This document shows, one piece after another, positions 16,360 through 25,614 of a stretch of DNA of 52,574 nt; position 1 is the stretch's first letter, and each line of letters starts with the position of its first letter. The DNA lies in the NCBI GenBank assembly GCA_020847765.1, contig JADLBJ010000129.1:1-52574 (forward strand). Reading direction: 5' to 3'. Below the pieces are notes generated by a model, which was not told where the DNA came from, ran no database searches, and saw nothing but the letters and a program-made list of their open reading frames with translations. The position numbers and the translations under genes are program-made. The stretch comes from Dehalococcoidia bacterium. GTDB lineage: Bacteria; Chloroflexota; Dehalococcoidia; Tepidiformales; Tepidiformaceae.

Positions 16360-17205
16360 ATGCGGTTCGGCATCACCATGTTCCCGACCGACTACGCCAT
16401 CCCCGTGACAGAGCTTGCTCGCGCCGCCGAGGACCTCGGCTTCGAGTCGCTCTTCTTCCCCGAGCACACTCACATCCCCGTTAGCCGGCGCAGCCCCTGG
16501 CCCGGCGGACCGGAACTCCCCCGCGAGTACTCGCACACGCTCGACCCCTTCGTCGCGATGGCGGCCGCCGCCGCCGTCACCTCCACCCTCCGCGTCGGTA
16601 CCGGCGTCTGCCTGATCGTCGAACGGGACCCGATCACTCTGGCCAAAGAGGTGGCCAGCGTCGACCACCTCTCCGGCGGTCGCATCCTCTTTGGGATCGG
16701 CGGCGGCTGGAACTACGAGGAGATGGAGAACCACGGCACCAAGCCCTCGCTCCGCTGGAAGGTCATGCGCGAGCGCGTCCTCGCCATGAAGGCGATCTGG
16801 GCCGACGAGGAAGCCGCCTACCACGGCCAGTTCGTCGATTTCGACCCCCTTTGGGCGTGGCCCAAGCCCGTCCAGCGTCCCCACCCCCCCATCCTCGTCG
16901 GCGGCGACGGGCCCCGCACCTTTGACCGCATCATCGAATACGGCGACGAGTGGATGCCGATCTTCGGTCGCGGCAACAACGACGTTCTGACGCGCGTCGC
17001 CGAGCTCCAGGAACGTGCCGCTGCCGCCGGGCGGGCGCCGATCCCAGTCTCGCTCTTCGGCGTTCCCCCGAACCCCGACGCCATCTCCCCCCTCGCCCGG
17101 GGCGGCGTCAGCCGCGTCGTCTTCGTCCTGCCGCCTACCCCCGCCGAACAGGCGCTCCCTCGCCTGGCGCGCTACGCCGAAGTCGCGGCCTCGTTCCAGG
17201 GCTAG
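16360..17205 (+). CDS. LLM-class F420/FMN-dependent oxidoreductase
   Basis: 281 residues, luciferase-like TIM barrel. MRFGITMFPTDYAIPVTEL, LGFESLFFPEHTHIP, then LRVGTGVCLIVERDPITLAKEVASVDHLSGGR and FGIGGGWNYEEMENHG are characteristic of the F420-dependent LLM group. The later HPPILVGG strand completes the pattern. Substrate unknown. ATG with ACGGAGGC upstream and a TACGAT -10-like box at about 16315. Monocistronic. The 294 nt up to recQ hold no recognisable feature. Confidence 0.88.
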   Translation: MRFGITMFPTDYAIPVTELARAAEDLGFESLFFPEHTHIPVSRRSPWPGGPELPREYSHTLDPFVAMAAAAAVTSTLRVGTGVCLIVERDPITLAKEVASVDHLSGGRILFGIGGGWNYEEMENHGTKPSLRWKVMRERVLAMKAIWADEEAAYHGQFVDFDPLWAWPKPVQRPHPPILVGGDGPRTFDRIIEYGDEWMPIFGRGNNDVLTRVAELQERAAAAGRAPIPVSLFGVPPNPDAISPLARGGVSRVVFVLPPTPAEQALPRLARYAEVAASFQG

Positions 17206-17486
17206 CCCCACCGGCATGTTTGGCGGGCCCCTTCCGCCTGCGCCGGACTCCTCCCACGCGGCCCTCCCGGACGAGTCTCGACGTCCGTCTTCCCGTCGGT
17301 TCGAACCTCTCCAGGGGGCGCCTGCGACGCGCTCAACCGCTCCGAGAGCTTCCGCCGCCCGGGACCTGCGACGGGGAAGGCAGAATCCGGATTGACGACC
17401 GCTACTTCGACGCGATTGCGAAGCCTTTCGAAGCGCGCGGTGTGTCTGCTCGACGCCGCAGCCTCGCTTAAGGCGCTCAAATGTTC

Positions 17487-17492
17487 TAAGCT
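17487..17492 (+). promoter_or_regulatory. -10-like box for a leaderless recQ transcript
   Basis: TAAGCT, 7 nt before the recQ ATG at 17500. No Shine-Dalgarno sequence lies between, so the RNA would begin at or next to the start codon. Confidence 0.4.
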
Positions 17493-17499
17493 GCCGACC

Positions 17500-19602
17500 A
17501 TGAGCGCTCCTCCCCTGTCGCCGCCGCTCGCCGACGCCCGCACGCTCGCGCCGGCGCGCCGCGTCCTCGGCGAAACCTTCGGCTACCACGAGTTCCGGCC
17601 GGGCCAGCCCCAGGTCATCGCTGCCGTCCTCGCACGGCGGGACACCCTGGCCGTCATGCCCACCGGGGGTGGCAAGAGCGCCTGCTTCCAGGTGCCGGCG
17701 TTGCTTGCCGACCGCAGCCTGACTGTCGTCGTCTCACCGCTCCTCGCCCTCATGAAAGACCAGGTCGACGCCCTTCGTCTGGCCGGCGTCGCCGCCGCCG
17801 CCATCAATTCCACCGTCCCGCGCGAGGAGCAGGGGGCGATCCTCGAAGAGGCCGCTGTCGGCCGACTCCGCCTTCTCTATGTCGCCCCTGAACGCTTCGG
17901 CGACGGCGCCTTCATGGCTGCCCTCCGCCGCGTGGACGTCGGCCTGCTCGCCATCGACGAGGCGCACTGCATCTCCCAGTGGGGGCACGACTTCCGCCCC
18001 AGCTACCGCGATCTGGGCGGGGTGCGCGCCCGACTGGGCAACCCGCCAATCGTCGCCCTCACGGCCACCGCCGACCCGCTCGTCCGCGAGGACGTCGTCG
18101 CGCGGCTCGGTCTGCGCGATCCGGTCGTCCACGTCGCTGGCTTCGACCGGCCGAACCTTCGCTTCGACGTGACCCGCGTACGCAACCAGAAGGAGAAGGC
18201 TGACCTCATCGCCGAGAAGCTGCGCAGCCTTGGCGACGAGTCCGCCATCGTCTACTGCGGCACGCGCAAGAAGGTCGAAGCGCTGACCGACGCCCTCCAG
18301 CGCCAGCGCATCCGCTGCGCGCGCTACCACGCCGGCATGGATGACGCCGACCGCCGCCGCATCCAGGACGCCTTCGCCCGCGACACGCTGCGCGTCATTG
18401 TCGCCACCAACGCCTTCGGCATGGGCATCGACAAGCCAGACGTCCGCCTCGTCCTCCATCATGACCTGCCCGACTCACTCGAGTCGTACTACCAGGAGGC
18501 CGGCCGCGCGGGGCGCGACGGCGAATTGGCCGAGTGCGTCCTGTACTTCGCCCCCCGCGACCGCCGCCTGCGCGAGTACTTCATCGACCTGGCCCACCCC
18601 GAGCCCGCGGTCGTCGTTCGCGTCTATCAGCAGCTCGCGGCCAGCCAGGGTCACCGCCTCCACGTCCGCGAGCTGATGGAGAGTGACGACGAGCCGGGCA
18701 TCAACGCCGCCGTTCAGACTCTCGTCGATTCGGGCCTCGTCGCCCGCCAGGGACAGATGGCGTGGGCGCTCGCCCGCGGTGGCGAAACCGACATCGACAC
18801 CGCCAGCCTCGACGCTCACCGCCAGCACGCGCTCGCCAAGCTCGACGCCATGCACCACTACGCGGAGTCGCTCACCTGCCTCCGGCGGCGCATCCTGGAC
18901 TACTTCGGCGAGGACGGCCACGATGCTGCCTGCGCCAACTGCGGCCCCTGTCTCGCGCCCCCAGCGGCCCGCCACGAGGAGGACGCCTTCTCGGACGAGC
19001 TCTTCCAAGCCCTGCGCGTCGTCCGCCGCCGTTTTGCCGAAGAGGCGAACGTCCCGCCCTTCGTCGTCTTCAGCGACGCCACCCTCCATGAGATGGCGCG
19101 GGCCCGACCGCGCACGCGGGCAGAGATGCTCGCCGTCAGCGGCGTCGGGCAGACGAAGTTCGAGCGCTACGGTGAAGCCTTCCTCGCCGTCACGCGGGCT
19201 GCGGCGCCGGCACCCGCGCCTCCGGCCCCATACCCAACGCCCGTGGCCGCCGTGCCACCCGACCTGCCGTTTCGCGCGCGCGATGGGCGCGCCCTCGGCC
19301 AGAGCGTGCGGCGCACCTGGGAGCTCCATCGCGAGGGGCTCTCGATCGCCGAGATCGCCACGCGCCGCGGACTCTCGCCGGCCACGATCACGCAGCACGT
19401 CGCCGACCTGATCAGCGCCGGCGAAATCCCGTCCGTCGCCCAGTGGGTCGACGAGATGACTCTGGCGCGCATCCGGCGGGTGGCGGGCCCGAGTCCGCTC
19501 GGTCCCCTCGCCCCCCTCAAGGAAGCCCTGGGCGAGACGGTCTCCTACGAACAGTTGCACCTTGCCCGCGCCTGGCTGAATCGCGAACGCACCCGCCCCT
19601 GA
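17500..19602 (+). CDS. recQ: ATP-dependent DNA helicase RecQ
   Basis: 700 residues. 3'-5' helicase of recombination and repair. Helicase motifs: MPTGGGKSACFQVPAL (Walker A, about 56-60), DEAH at 153-156 followed by CISQWGHDFRPSY, and motif VI YYQEAGRAGRDG. The Zn-binding Cys are in ACANCGPC with an upstream CLRRRILDYFGE. An HRDC domain (DELFQALRVVRRRFA to LAVSGVGQTKFERYG) and a C-terminal helix-turn-helix (LSIAEIATRRGLSPATITQHV) follow. I start at ATG 17500, the first Met before the core; an in-frame extension to 17392 is low-complexity. The stop is 8 nt from the convergent kinase gene. Confidence 0.95.
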   Translation: MSAPPLSPPLADARTLAPARRVLGETFGYHEFRPGQPQVIAAVLARRDTLAVMPTGGGKSACFQVPALLADRSLTVVVSPLLALMKDQVDALRLAGVAAAAINSTVPREEQGAILEEAAVGRLRLLYVAPERFGDGAFMAALRRVDVGLLAIDEAHCISQWGHDFRPSYRDLGGVRARLGNPPIVALTATADPLVREDVVARLGLRDPVVHVAGFDRPNLRFDVTRVRNQKEKADLIAEKLRSLGDESAIVYCGTRKKVEALTDALQRQRIRCARYHAGMDDADRRRIQDAFARDTLRVIVATNAFGMGIDKPDVRLVLHHDLPDSLESYYQEAGRAGRDGELAECVLYFAPRDRRLREYFIDLAHPEPAVVVRVYQQLAASQGHRLHVRELMESDDEPGINAAVQTLVDSGLVARQGQMAWALARGGETDIDTASLDAHRQHALAKLDAMHHYAESLTCLRRRILDYFGEDGHDAACANCGPCLAPPAARHEEDAFSDELFQALRVVRRRFAEEANVPPFVVFSDATLHEMARARPRTRAEMLAVSGVGQTKFERYGEAFLAVTRAAAPAPAPPAPYPTPVAAVPPDLPFRARDGRALGQSVRRTWELHREGLSIAEIATRRGLSPATITQHVADLISAGEIPSVAQWVDEMTLARIRRVAGPSPLGPLAPLKEALGETVSYEQLHLARAWLNRERTRP

Positions 19603-19610
19603 GGGCCACG

Positions 19611-21023
19611 TCACGACCTGGCTGGCCCACCTGGCGCCTGCACCGGCCCACCCGGCGCCGGCCACATCGTCCCCGACGGAGGGCCCGGCGGCCCGACTCC
19701 GGGCAGCCGCAGGATGAAGTCCGCACCGCCGAGCTCGCTGACGCCGACGTGGAGCGTGCCGCTGTGGAGCTCGGCCACACCGCGACTGATGTAGAGCCCC
19801 AGGCCGGACCCCTGCCCGTGGGATGTCGATCCCCGGCGGAAGCGCTCGAAAACCGCCTCCCGCTCGTCGGACGGCACGCCGCCGCCGCTGTCCTCCACGT
19901 GGAACTCCACGGCGTCCCCCGACCGCAGAATGCGCAGGCGAAACGGTGCCCGCCCGTAACGCAGCGCATTGTCGACCAGGTTGCGCAGGACCAGACGCAG
20001 GCGTTCGTGGTCACCTGAGAGCTTCTGTTCGGGCGGGAGCGCCGACACCACCGGGAACCGCTCCGCCCGCCCGTCGAGCGAGACGTCGCCGACTGCCTCC
20101 TGGGCGAGCCTCGCCGGATCGAGCATCTCGCGCGCCACGGCAAGTGCGCCGAGCTCCACCCGCGCCAGGTCCATCAGCTCGTTGACGAGCTGTGCCACCC
20201 GGTTGGCCGTGGTCGCCACCTGTCGCGCGCTCTCGCCGATGTCGTCGCCGTCCTGCAGGTCCTGCGCTTCGTCCTCGAGCAGCTGCGCGGCGAGCACCAG
20301 GGCTGTCACCGGATTGCGCAGCTCGTGCGACGTGGTCGCCAGCAGCTCCCCGCGCGCCGACGCCAGCTGTTGCTCCCGCTCGAGCTCCTCACGCGTTCGT
20401 CCCAGCTCCAGCGACAGCCGCCGGTGGTGGATTACTCCCGCCGTGACGAGGCCGGCGAACGCGGCGAGCGCGACACCGGCACCCGCGTACAGGGCGTACC
20501 CCTCGGTTTCCCTGCTCTGCCGCGCGTCCTGGCGCACCATGACCGTCGCTCCCAGCCAGGCACTGAGCTGGTCCAGCTCGGCGCGGACGCTCGCGAACTG
20601 GCGCTCCCCCTCCCCGGAAGAGGCCAGCTCTGCCGCGCCATTGCGATCTCCGCCCTCCACGCGGGCAACCTGAACGTCTGCCCAGCGGTGGACGTAGTCA
20701 GCGAAGGCCGAACGCGCGGCCTCGCCTGTCTCCTTAGCCGCCGGCAGGAGCCGCTCGATCTCCTCCAGCGACTGGCCGACGCTGTCGCGGCTGACGGTGT
20801 ACTGCGCCAGCAAGTCCGCGCCGCCGCCGAGGACGTAGCCCCGCATCGCCGCCTGCGCGTCGAGCGCCTGCTGGGTGGCGAGGTCGGCTGCGCGCTGGCC
20901 GGAACGGGCGTCCGCCTCGCCGTCCCGGGCGGTGCGCGCCCGGACAACGCCGATCGCCGGCAGGACGACGATCGCCCCGCCGAGAAGGACCAGGGCTATG
21001 GCCAGGCGAGCACCGGCGATCAT
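19611..21023 (-). CDS. Sensor histidine kinase with CHASE3-like extracytoplasmic domain
   Basis: 470 residues. TM helix 5-26, an extracytoplasmic helical region with the RGYVLGGG signature of CHASE3-type sensors, TM helix about 177-199, then HisKA with phospho-acceptor His233 in [13 protein letters not shown]. The HATPase_c boxes are [13 protein letters not shown] (N box), EDSGGGV (G1) and [12 protein letters not shown] (G2). There is no HAMP domain. The C-terminus is a Pro/Gly-rich tail. No response regulator is adjacent, so it is an orphan in this window. ATG 21023 is the Met just before the first membrane helix. Confidence 0.9.
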   Translation of the reverse strand: MIAGARLAIALVLLGGAIVVLPAIGVVRARTARDGEADARSGQRAADLATQQALDAQAAMRGYVLGGGADLLAQYTVSRDSVGQSLEEIERLLPAAKETGEAARSAFADYVHRWADVQVARVEGGDRNGAAELASSGEGERQFASVRAELDQLSAWLGATVMVRQDARQSRETEGYALYAGAGVALAAFAGLVTAGVIHHRRLSLELGRTREELEREQQLASARGELLATTSHELRNPVTALVLAAQLLEDEAQDLQDGDDIGESARQVATTANRVAQLVNELMDLARVELGALAVAREMLDPARLAQEAVGDVSLDGRAERFPVVSALPPEQKLSGDHERLRLVLRNLVDNALRYGRAPFRLRILRSGDAVEFHVEDSGGGVPSDEREAVFERFRRGSTSHGQGSGLGLYISRGVAELHSGTLHVGVSELGGADFILRLPGVGPPGPPSGTMWPAPGGPVQAPGGPARS

Positions 21024-21174
21024 GCCTCCCCCCGCCGCGTGGCCCTGCTGGGAAGCGCGCAGTCGCCGCGCACCTCCCACAGCCCGCTTGTGTGCATCGT
21101 GCCCCACCGCCGTTCCGCTGCCAACCCCTCGAGTCGCGAACTGCACCCCGACCGCCAGGCGAACATCTGTCCGG

Positions 21175-21180
21175 TATACT
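21175..21180 (+). promoter_or_regulatory. -10-like box for a leaderless ruvB transcript
   Basis: TATACT, 6 nt before the ruvB ATG at 21187, with no Shine-Dalgarno sequence in between. Confidence 0.45.
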
Positions 21181-21186
21181 CCTGCC

Positions 21187-22260
21187 ATGCCCCCTGACGC
21201 CGAACGCCTGCTCGCCGCCACGCTCGGCGACGCCGAGGTCGAGCTAGATCTCTCGCTCCGGCCACGGGTGCTGGCCGAGTTCCCCGGCCAGGAGCGGGTC
21301 AAGGAAAACCTCCTCATCGCCATCGAAGCCGCCCGCCAGCGCGGCGACGCGCTCGACCACATCCTGCTCTACGGCCCTCCCGGCCTTGGCAAGACGACCC
21401 TGGGCAACATCGTCGCTCGCGAGATGGGCGTCGACATCCGCACGACAAGCGGTCCTGCCGTCGAACGCCCCGGCGACCTCGCCTCCATCCTGACTAACCT
21501 GAAGCAGCACGACATCCTCTTTATCGACGAGGTTCACCGCCTCGCTCGTCCCGTCGAGGAAATCCTCTACCCGGCAATGGAGGACTTCGCCCTCGACCTC
21601 GTCATCGGCAAGGGCCCGGGCGCCCGCTCTGTGCGCCTCGCCCTGCCGCAGTTCACGCTTGTCGGCGCGACCACGCGCTACGCCATGATGAGCGCCCCCC
21701 TGCGCGACCGCTTCGGCTCCGTCTACCGCCTCGAGTTCTACGATCCGCCCACCCTCGCCCTCATCGTCCGCCGCTCCGCGCATATCCTTGGCCTCGACCT
21801 GCCCGACGCTGCCGCCGCCGAAATCGCTCGCCGCTCCCGGGGAACCCCGCGCATTGCCAATCGCATCCTCCGCCGCGTGCGCGACTTCGCTCAGGTGCGC
21901 GCAGGCGGCAGCGTCGATCTGGCCGCGACGCGTGCGGCCCTGGAGCTGCTTAACGTCGACGACCTGGGCCTCGACGAGACCGACCGCGCCGTCCTCCGCT
22001 GCGTCGCCGAAAAGTTCGCTGGCGGCCCAGTTGGCCTCGACACGATCGCCGCCTCCATCAGCGAAGAGCCGGACACGATCATGGACGTCTACGAGCCGTT
22101 CCTCCTCCAGCTCGGCTTCCTGCAGCGCACCCCGCGCGGCCGTGTGGTCACTCCCGCCGCATACCGGCACCTCGGCCTCGTTCCCTCGCCGCCGCTTGCC
22201 GACGGCCAGCGCGGATTGTGGGAGGATGAGCGGCGCGGGCAGGAAGGTGGAATCGCATGA
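21187..22260 (+). CDS. ruvB: Holliday junction branch migration ATPase RuvB
   Basis: 357 residues. AAA+ motor that drives branch migration with RuvA. Walker A GPPGLGKT at 63-70, Walker B FIDEVHRL around 113-118, sensor 1 [20 protein letters not shown], and the C-terminal winged helix ([20 protein letters not shown]). Neither ruvA nor ruvC is nearby. The start lacks a ribosome site but has a TATACT box 6 nt upstream. The stop overlaps the ridA start by 4 nt (ATGA). Confidence 0.97.
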   Translation: MPPDAERLLAATLGDAEVELDLSLRPRVLAEFPGQERVKENLLIAIEAARQRGDALDHILLYGPPGLGKTTLGNIVAREMGVDIRTTSGPAVERPGDLASILTNLKQHDILFIDEVHRLARPVEEILYPAMEDFALDLVIGKGPGARSVRLALPQFTLVGATTRYAMMSAPLRDRFGSVYRLEFYDPPTLALIVRRSAHILGLDLPDAAAAEIARRSRGTPRIANRILRRVRDFAQVRAGGSVDLAATRAALELLNVDDLGLDETDRAVLRCVAEKFAGGPVGLDTIAASISEEPDTIMDVYEPFLLQLGFLQRTPRGRVVTPAAYRHLGLVPSPPLADGQRGLWEDERRGQEGGIA

Positions 22261-22643
22261 AGCGCCAGATCGTCTCCTCCGGGGGCCCCTGGGAAGACGT
22301 CGTGGGCTACTCGCGCGCCGTCCGCAGCGGCGCCTTCGTTGCCGTGGCGGGCACCACTGCGGCCCAGCCCGACGGCACCGTCTTCGGCGGGAACGACGCC
22401 TACCTGCAGGCGAAACGCTGCTTCGAGGTCGTCGAGCGCGCACTCGCCGACGCCGGCGTCGCGCTCCAGGACGTGGTTCGCACGCGCATGTTCGTGACAG
22501 ACATCAGCCGCTGGGAGGAGTTCTCGCTTGCCCATGGCGAATTCTTCCGCGACATCCGGCCCGCCTCCACGATGGTCGAGGTACAGCGGCTGATGTCTCC
22601 CGAGATGCTCATCGAAGTCGAGGCCGACGCCGTCGTCCCCTGA
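22257..22643 (+). CDS. RidA family (YjgF) protein
   Basis: 128 residues, a single RidA domain. [55 protein letters not shown] and the final [11 protein letters not shown] are family-typical. The Arg in RTRMFVTD matches the carboxylate-binding Arg of enamine/imine deaminases, so deaminase activity is plausible. The C-terminal substrate-specificity motif of true RidA is modified, so it may belong to another Rid subfamily. Coupled to ruvB by a 4-nt overlap. Confidence 0.88.
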   Translation: MKRQIVSSGGPWEDVVGYSRAVRSGAFVAVAGTTAAQPDGTVFGGNDAYLQAKRCFEVVERALADAGVALQDVVRTRMFVTDISRWEEFSLAHGEFFRDIRPASTMVEVQRLMSPEMLIEVEADAVVP

Positions 22644-22711
22644 CAGACCGCGCGTCGCCGCCGGCGCCTCCGGCGAAGCAGAGCGCAGCGGAAGCTGCCT
22701 CGCACCGCCCG

Positions 22712-23545
22712 CTATTCGCCGACGAAGCGCGGCTCCCGTTTCTCCACGAAGGCGCGCACCGCCTCGCGGCTGTCCCTGCTGACGCCACTCATGCGCATGA
22801 GCAGCGCCTCCTGGTCGAGTACGGCGCGCAGGTCGGCCGTCTCGGCCAGCTCCAGGTTCGCCTTCATGCGCCCATAGCTCGCCGTCGGGCCTGCTGCGAG
22901 CCGGGCGCAGAAAGCCAGCGCCTCGTCGAGCCAGTCCTCGCCCTCGATCACGCGGTTGGCGATGCCCAGCTCCAACGCTTGCCGGGCGTCGACGATCTCC
23001 GCCGTGAAGTAGAGCTCCCGCGCGCGCCCCATGCCCACCAGCCGCTGCAAGAAGTAGCTGCCGCCGAAGTCCCCGCTCAAGCCCACGTTCCGGAAGGCGG
23101 TCCCGAACTTCGCGTTCGCCGAGCAGAGCCGGATGTCACAGGCGAGCGCGAGACTGAACCCAGCGCCGACGGCGTGGCCGTTGACCAGCGCCACCGTCGG
23201 CTTCCCCATGCGATGGAGGCGCAGCGCCGTCGCGTCGTGCGAGGCGCGCAGCTCGCGGACGCCCGCCTCCAGGATGGTGATCGGATTCGGCGGCTCGGCT
23301 GCCTTCGCCGCCTCTTGCTGGCTGTCGTTCCGGCGTTGCATGTTGCGCACGTCGCCCCCCGCGCAGAACGCTCGCCCCGCCCCCGTCACCGCCACGCAGC
23401 GGACCGCCGGGTCGGCCTCGCAGTCAGCCAGGTGCTGGCCTAGCAGCGGCACGAGGTCGCCACCCATCGCGTTCAGGCTCTCCGGCCGGTTGAGGGTGAC
23501 CAGCGCGACCCCATTGGGGCGCTTCTCGAGCAGGGCGTCGGGCAT
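22712..23545 (-). CDS. Enoyl-CoA hydratase/isomerase family protein
   Basis: 277 residues from ATG 23545, with GGAGGAG just upstream. Crotonase fold: ALVTLNRPESLNAMG, GAGRAFCAGGDVRNM (oxyanion-hole loop 1), VNGHAVGAGFSLALACDIRLCS, and the catalytic-region FRNVGLSGDFGGSYFLQRLVG, where other 2-enoyl-CoA hydratases have Glu. It acts on acyl-CoAs in beta-oxidation or related pathways. It is divergent from a second crotonase at 23653; the two differ in the loop-1 region and are not recent duplicates. Confidence 0.9.
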   Translation of the reverse strand: MPDALLEKRPNGVALVTLNRPESLNAMGGDLVPLLGQHLADCEADPAVRCVAVTGAGRAFCAGGDVRNMQRRNDSQQEAAKAAEPPNPITILEAGVRELRASHDATALRLHRMGKPTVALVNGHAVGAGFSLALACDIRLCSANAKFGTAFRNVGLSGDFGGSYFLQRLVGMGRARELYFTAEIVDARQALELGIANRVIEGEDWLDEALAFCARLAAGPTASYGRMKANLELAETADLRAVLDQEALLMRMSGVSRDSREAVRAFVEKREPRFVGE

Positions 23546-23652
23546 CGTCGCTCCTCCGCACGGTGTGCCCGTCATCCTACCCCGCTCGCCCCGGCTGCGC
23601 CCCCGCCGCCCCGGTTGTACAGTGCGACGGCATGCCCCTCTGGAGGTCTTCG

Positions 23653-24450
23653 ATGGGATTCACCGACATTCGCTATGAAACCGGCGGCGGCCTCGCCCGG
23701 CTGACGTTGAACAAGCCCGACCGCCTGAACGCACTCTCCTGGGGAACCTGGGCCGAGATCGAGAGCGCGATCCACCGGGCCGACCACGACGACGAGGTCA
23801 AATGCGTCGTCCTCACCGGCGAGGGCCGCGGCTTCTCCGCCGGCACCGACCTCACCGTCCAGGGCGACGGCAGCTCCTGGCCCGACCGTCCCGTCCGCGG
23901 GCGCCAGGCGAAGTACCGCTCACGCTATCTGGGGGCCGCCACGGTCTACCACTGCGGCAAGCCCACCGTCGCCGCTGTCAACGGGGTCGCCGTCGGTGCC
24001 GGCTTCTCCCTCGCCCTCGCCTGCGATATCCGCGTCGCCTCCGAGGCCGCCCGCTTCAGCGCCATCTTCGTCAAGCGCGCTATCGTCGCCGACACCGGCT
24101 GCACTTGGTTCCTCCCGCGCCTGGTGGGTATGGAACGCGCGCTCGAGCTCATGTACACGGGCCGCATGGTGAGTGCCGAGGAGGCCTTGCGAATCGGGCT
24201 CGTCAGCGAAGTCGTCCCGCCGGACCAGCTCCAGGCGCGCGTCACGGCCCTGGCGACGGAGATCGCCCGCGGCCCCTCGCTCGCCGTCGAGCTGAACAAG
24301 CGCCTGGCTCACGAGGGGCTCACCCGCGGGCTCGACGAGCAGATCGAGCTCGAACAGTTCCTCCAGCAGGTCACCCTCACCTCCGAGGACGCCGCCGAAG
24401 GACGCCGCTCTTTCCTCGAAAAGCGCGACCCGGTGTTCCAGGGCCGCTGA
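23653..24450 (+). CDS. Enoyl-CoA hydratase/isomerase family protein
   Basis: 265 residues from ATG 23653, which has TGGAGG 7 nt upstream; ATG 23632 is in frame 8 nt after a TACAGT box and could be a leaderless start. Crotonase motifs: LARLTLNKPDRLNALS, GEGRGFSAGTDLTVQG, VNGVAVGAGFSLALACDIRVAS and FVKRAIVADTGCTWFLPRLVG. The FSAGTDL loop and the Asp in VADTG resemble PaaG-like isomerases/hydratases. Its stop faces the folE stop across 7 nt, and both stops lie in a small hairpin. Confidence 0.9.
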   Translation: MGFTDIRYETGGGLARLTLNKPDRLNALSWGTWAEIESAIHRADHDDEVKCVVLTGEGRGFSAGTDLTVQGDGSSWPDRPVRGRQAKYRSRYLGAATVYHCGKPTVAAVNGVAVGAGFSLALACDIRVASEAARFSAIFVKRAIVADTGCTWFLPRLVGMERALELMYTGRMVSAEEALRIGLVSEVVPPDQLQARVTALATEIARGPSLAVELNKRLAHEGLTRGLDEQIELEQFLQQVTLTSEDAAEGRRSFLEKRDPVFQGR

Positions 24451-24463
24451 CCGGCCCTCAGCG
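24441..24463. terminator. Bidirectional hairpin spanning both convergent stop codons
   Basis: CGCTGA (24445-24450) pairs with TCAGCG (24458-24463) across CCGGCCC; the stem contains the TGA of the hydratase on one strand and of folE on the other. There is no T-run, so the terminator role is uncertain. Confidence 0.3.
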
Positions 24464-25045
24464 CGGATTGCCCACCAGCGCGAGGAACTCCGCCCGCGTC
24501 ACGCTCGACTGGCGGAACTGCCCGCGCATCGCGCTCGTGATCATCCGGCTGCCGGGCTTCTGCACGCCGCGCATCGTCATGCACAGGTGCTCCGCCTCGA
24601 TCACCACAGCGACCCCGTCCGGCTGAAGCGCCGCCATGATCGCCTCGGCAATCTGCGTCGTCAGCTGCTCCTGGATCTGCGGCCGCCGGGCGAACGCCTC
24701 CACCACCCGCGCTACCTTGCTGATCCCGACGACGCGCCCGTCCGGCACGTAGCCGACGTGCGCCCGCCCGTGGAAGGGCAGGAAGTGGTGCTCGCACATG
24801 CTGTAGAACGGGATGTCGCGCAGGATCACCATTTCGTCATGGGCGACTTCGAACCCGACCGCGAGGTACTCCAACGGATCGACCGTCAGCCCGCTGAAGA
24901 TCTCCGCGTACATCTTGGCGATCCGCCGGGGCGTATCGCGCAGTCCCTCGCGCGCCGGATCCTCGCCGATCGCCTCCAGCAGTTCCGCCACAACGGCGCG
25001 CACCCGCTCGGTGTCGAAGGAGGTCGATGTCCCGGTGGATTGCAT
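24458..25045 (-). CDS. folE: GTP cyclohydrolase I
   Basis: 195 residues. Converts GTP to dihydroneopterin triphosphate, the first step of folate synthesis. Zn ligands are Cys84 and His87 in [11 protein letters not shown] and Cys155 in [19 protein letters not shown] and RPQIQEQLT complete the signature. ATG 25045 gives the usual length; upstream in-frame sequence is basic and not conserved-looking. folP lies about 23 kb away at 48381, so the folate genes are dispersed. Confidence 0.96.
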   Translation of the reverse strand: MQSTGTSTSFDTERVRAVVAELLEAIGEDPAREGLRDTPRRIAKMYAEIFSGLTVDPLEYLAVGFEVAHDEMVILRDIPFYSMCEHHFLPFHGRAHVGYVPDGRVVGISKVARVVEAFARRPQIQEQLTTQIAEAIMAALQPDGVAVVIEAEHLCMTMRGVQKPGSRMITSAMRGQFRQSSVTRAEFLALVGNPR

Positions 25046-25134
25046 GCAGCCCCGCGTCCTGTCCGCCGGTCGGGGCGGACGCCTCGTCGATCGTAGGCCC
25101 AAACGGTGGCCGCCCGCCACAGACCAGCCGTTGC

Positions 25135-25545
25135 TCAGGTGCGTGTCTCGTCAGCCCGGCGGGCGGCTGCCAGCCGGCGCGCCTCCTCCCGCGCCTCCGC
25201 CGCAGAGAGCGCGGCGTCGAAGCGGTCCCGCGGCACCGCCGCCAGCAGCACGAGGATCGCGATCGTGATCACCAGCGCGTCGTCCAGCTGGCCGGCGACC
25301 GGGATGAAGTCGGGGACCAGGTCGAACGGCAGGGCGAGGTAGCCAACGAGGGCGACGATCACGACCTTGGCCAACAGCGGGACGCCCCGGTCGCCCAGCA
25401 GAACCTGGCCGAATCGGAGCTTCCCGCGCATGCCCAGGGCGAGAAAGCGGCGCCCGCGCCTGCTCAGGCGCAGGACGCGCAACCCCAGAACGACCAGCGC
25501 GACGAAGCCGCCGAGCGACAGAACCAGCCAGCCGTACCAGGGCAT
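25135..25545 (-). CDS. DUF1232 (YkvA-like) membrane protein
   Basis: 136 residues. N-terminal membrane helix ([17 protein letters not shown]), then the DUF1232 core with [21 protein letters not shown], a second hydrophobic segment ([15 protein letters not shown]) and a charged C-terminal tail. The family's role is unknown. ATG with CTGGAGAC upstream. The gap to folE (about 90 nt) is featureless. Confidence 0.85.
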   Translation of the reverse strand: MPWYGWLVLSLGGFVALVVLGLRVLRLSRRGRRFLALGMRGKLRFGQVLLGDRGVPLLAKVVIVALVGYLALPFDLVPDFIPVAGQLDDALVITIAILVLLAAVPRDRFDAALSAAEAREEARRLAAARRADETRT

Positions 25546-25614
25546 GTCTCCAGCATGCCCGCCCGGGCGCCGCTCCTCCAGCCCGCGTTGGCGCCCCGGC
25601 CCGGCGCGCGCCTG

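Noticed and set aside
17281-17330. GGTTCGAACC, similar to a tRNA T-arm
   Set aside because: The flanking bases do not form the T stem and no acceptor, D or anticodon arms can be drawn.
15667-17589. 640-codon minus-strand open frame
   Set aside because: Antisense of the PAP2 and LLM genes, low-complexity Gly/Arg/Asp composition.
22659-22675. Hairpin CGCCGG-CGCCT-CCGGCG between ridA and the hydratase gene
   Set aside because: No T-run and such GC palindromes are frequent here by chance; not called as a terminator.
22712-24450. Recent tandem duplication of enoyl-CoA hydratase genes
   Set aside because: The two proteins are divergent in sequence and on opposite strands; they look like separate family members.
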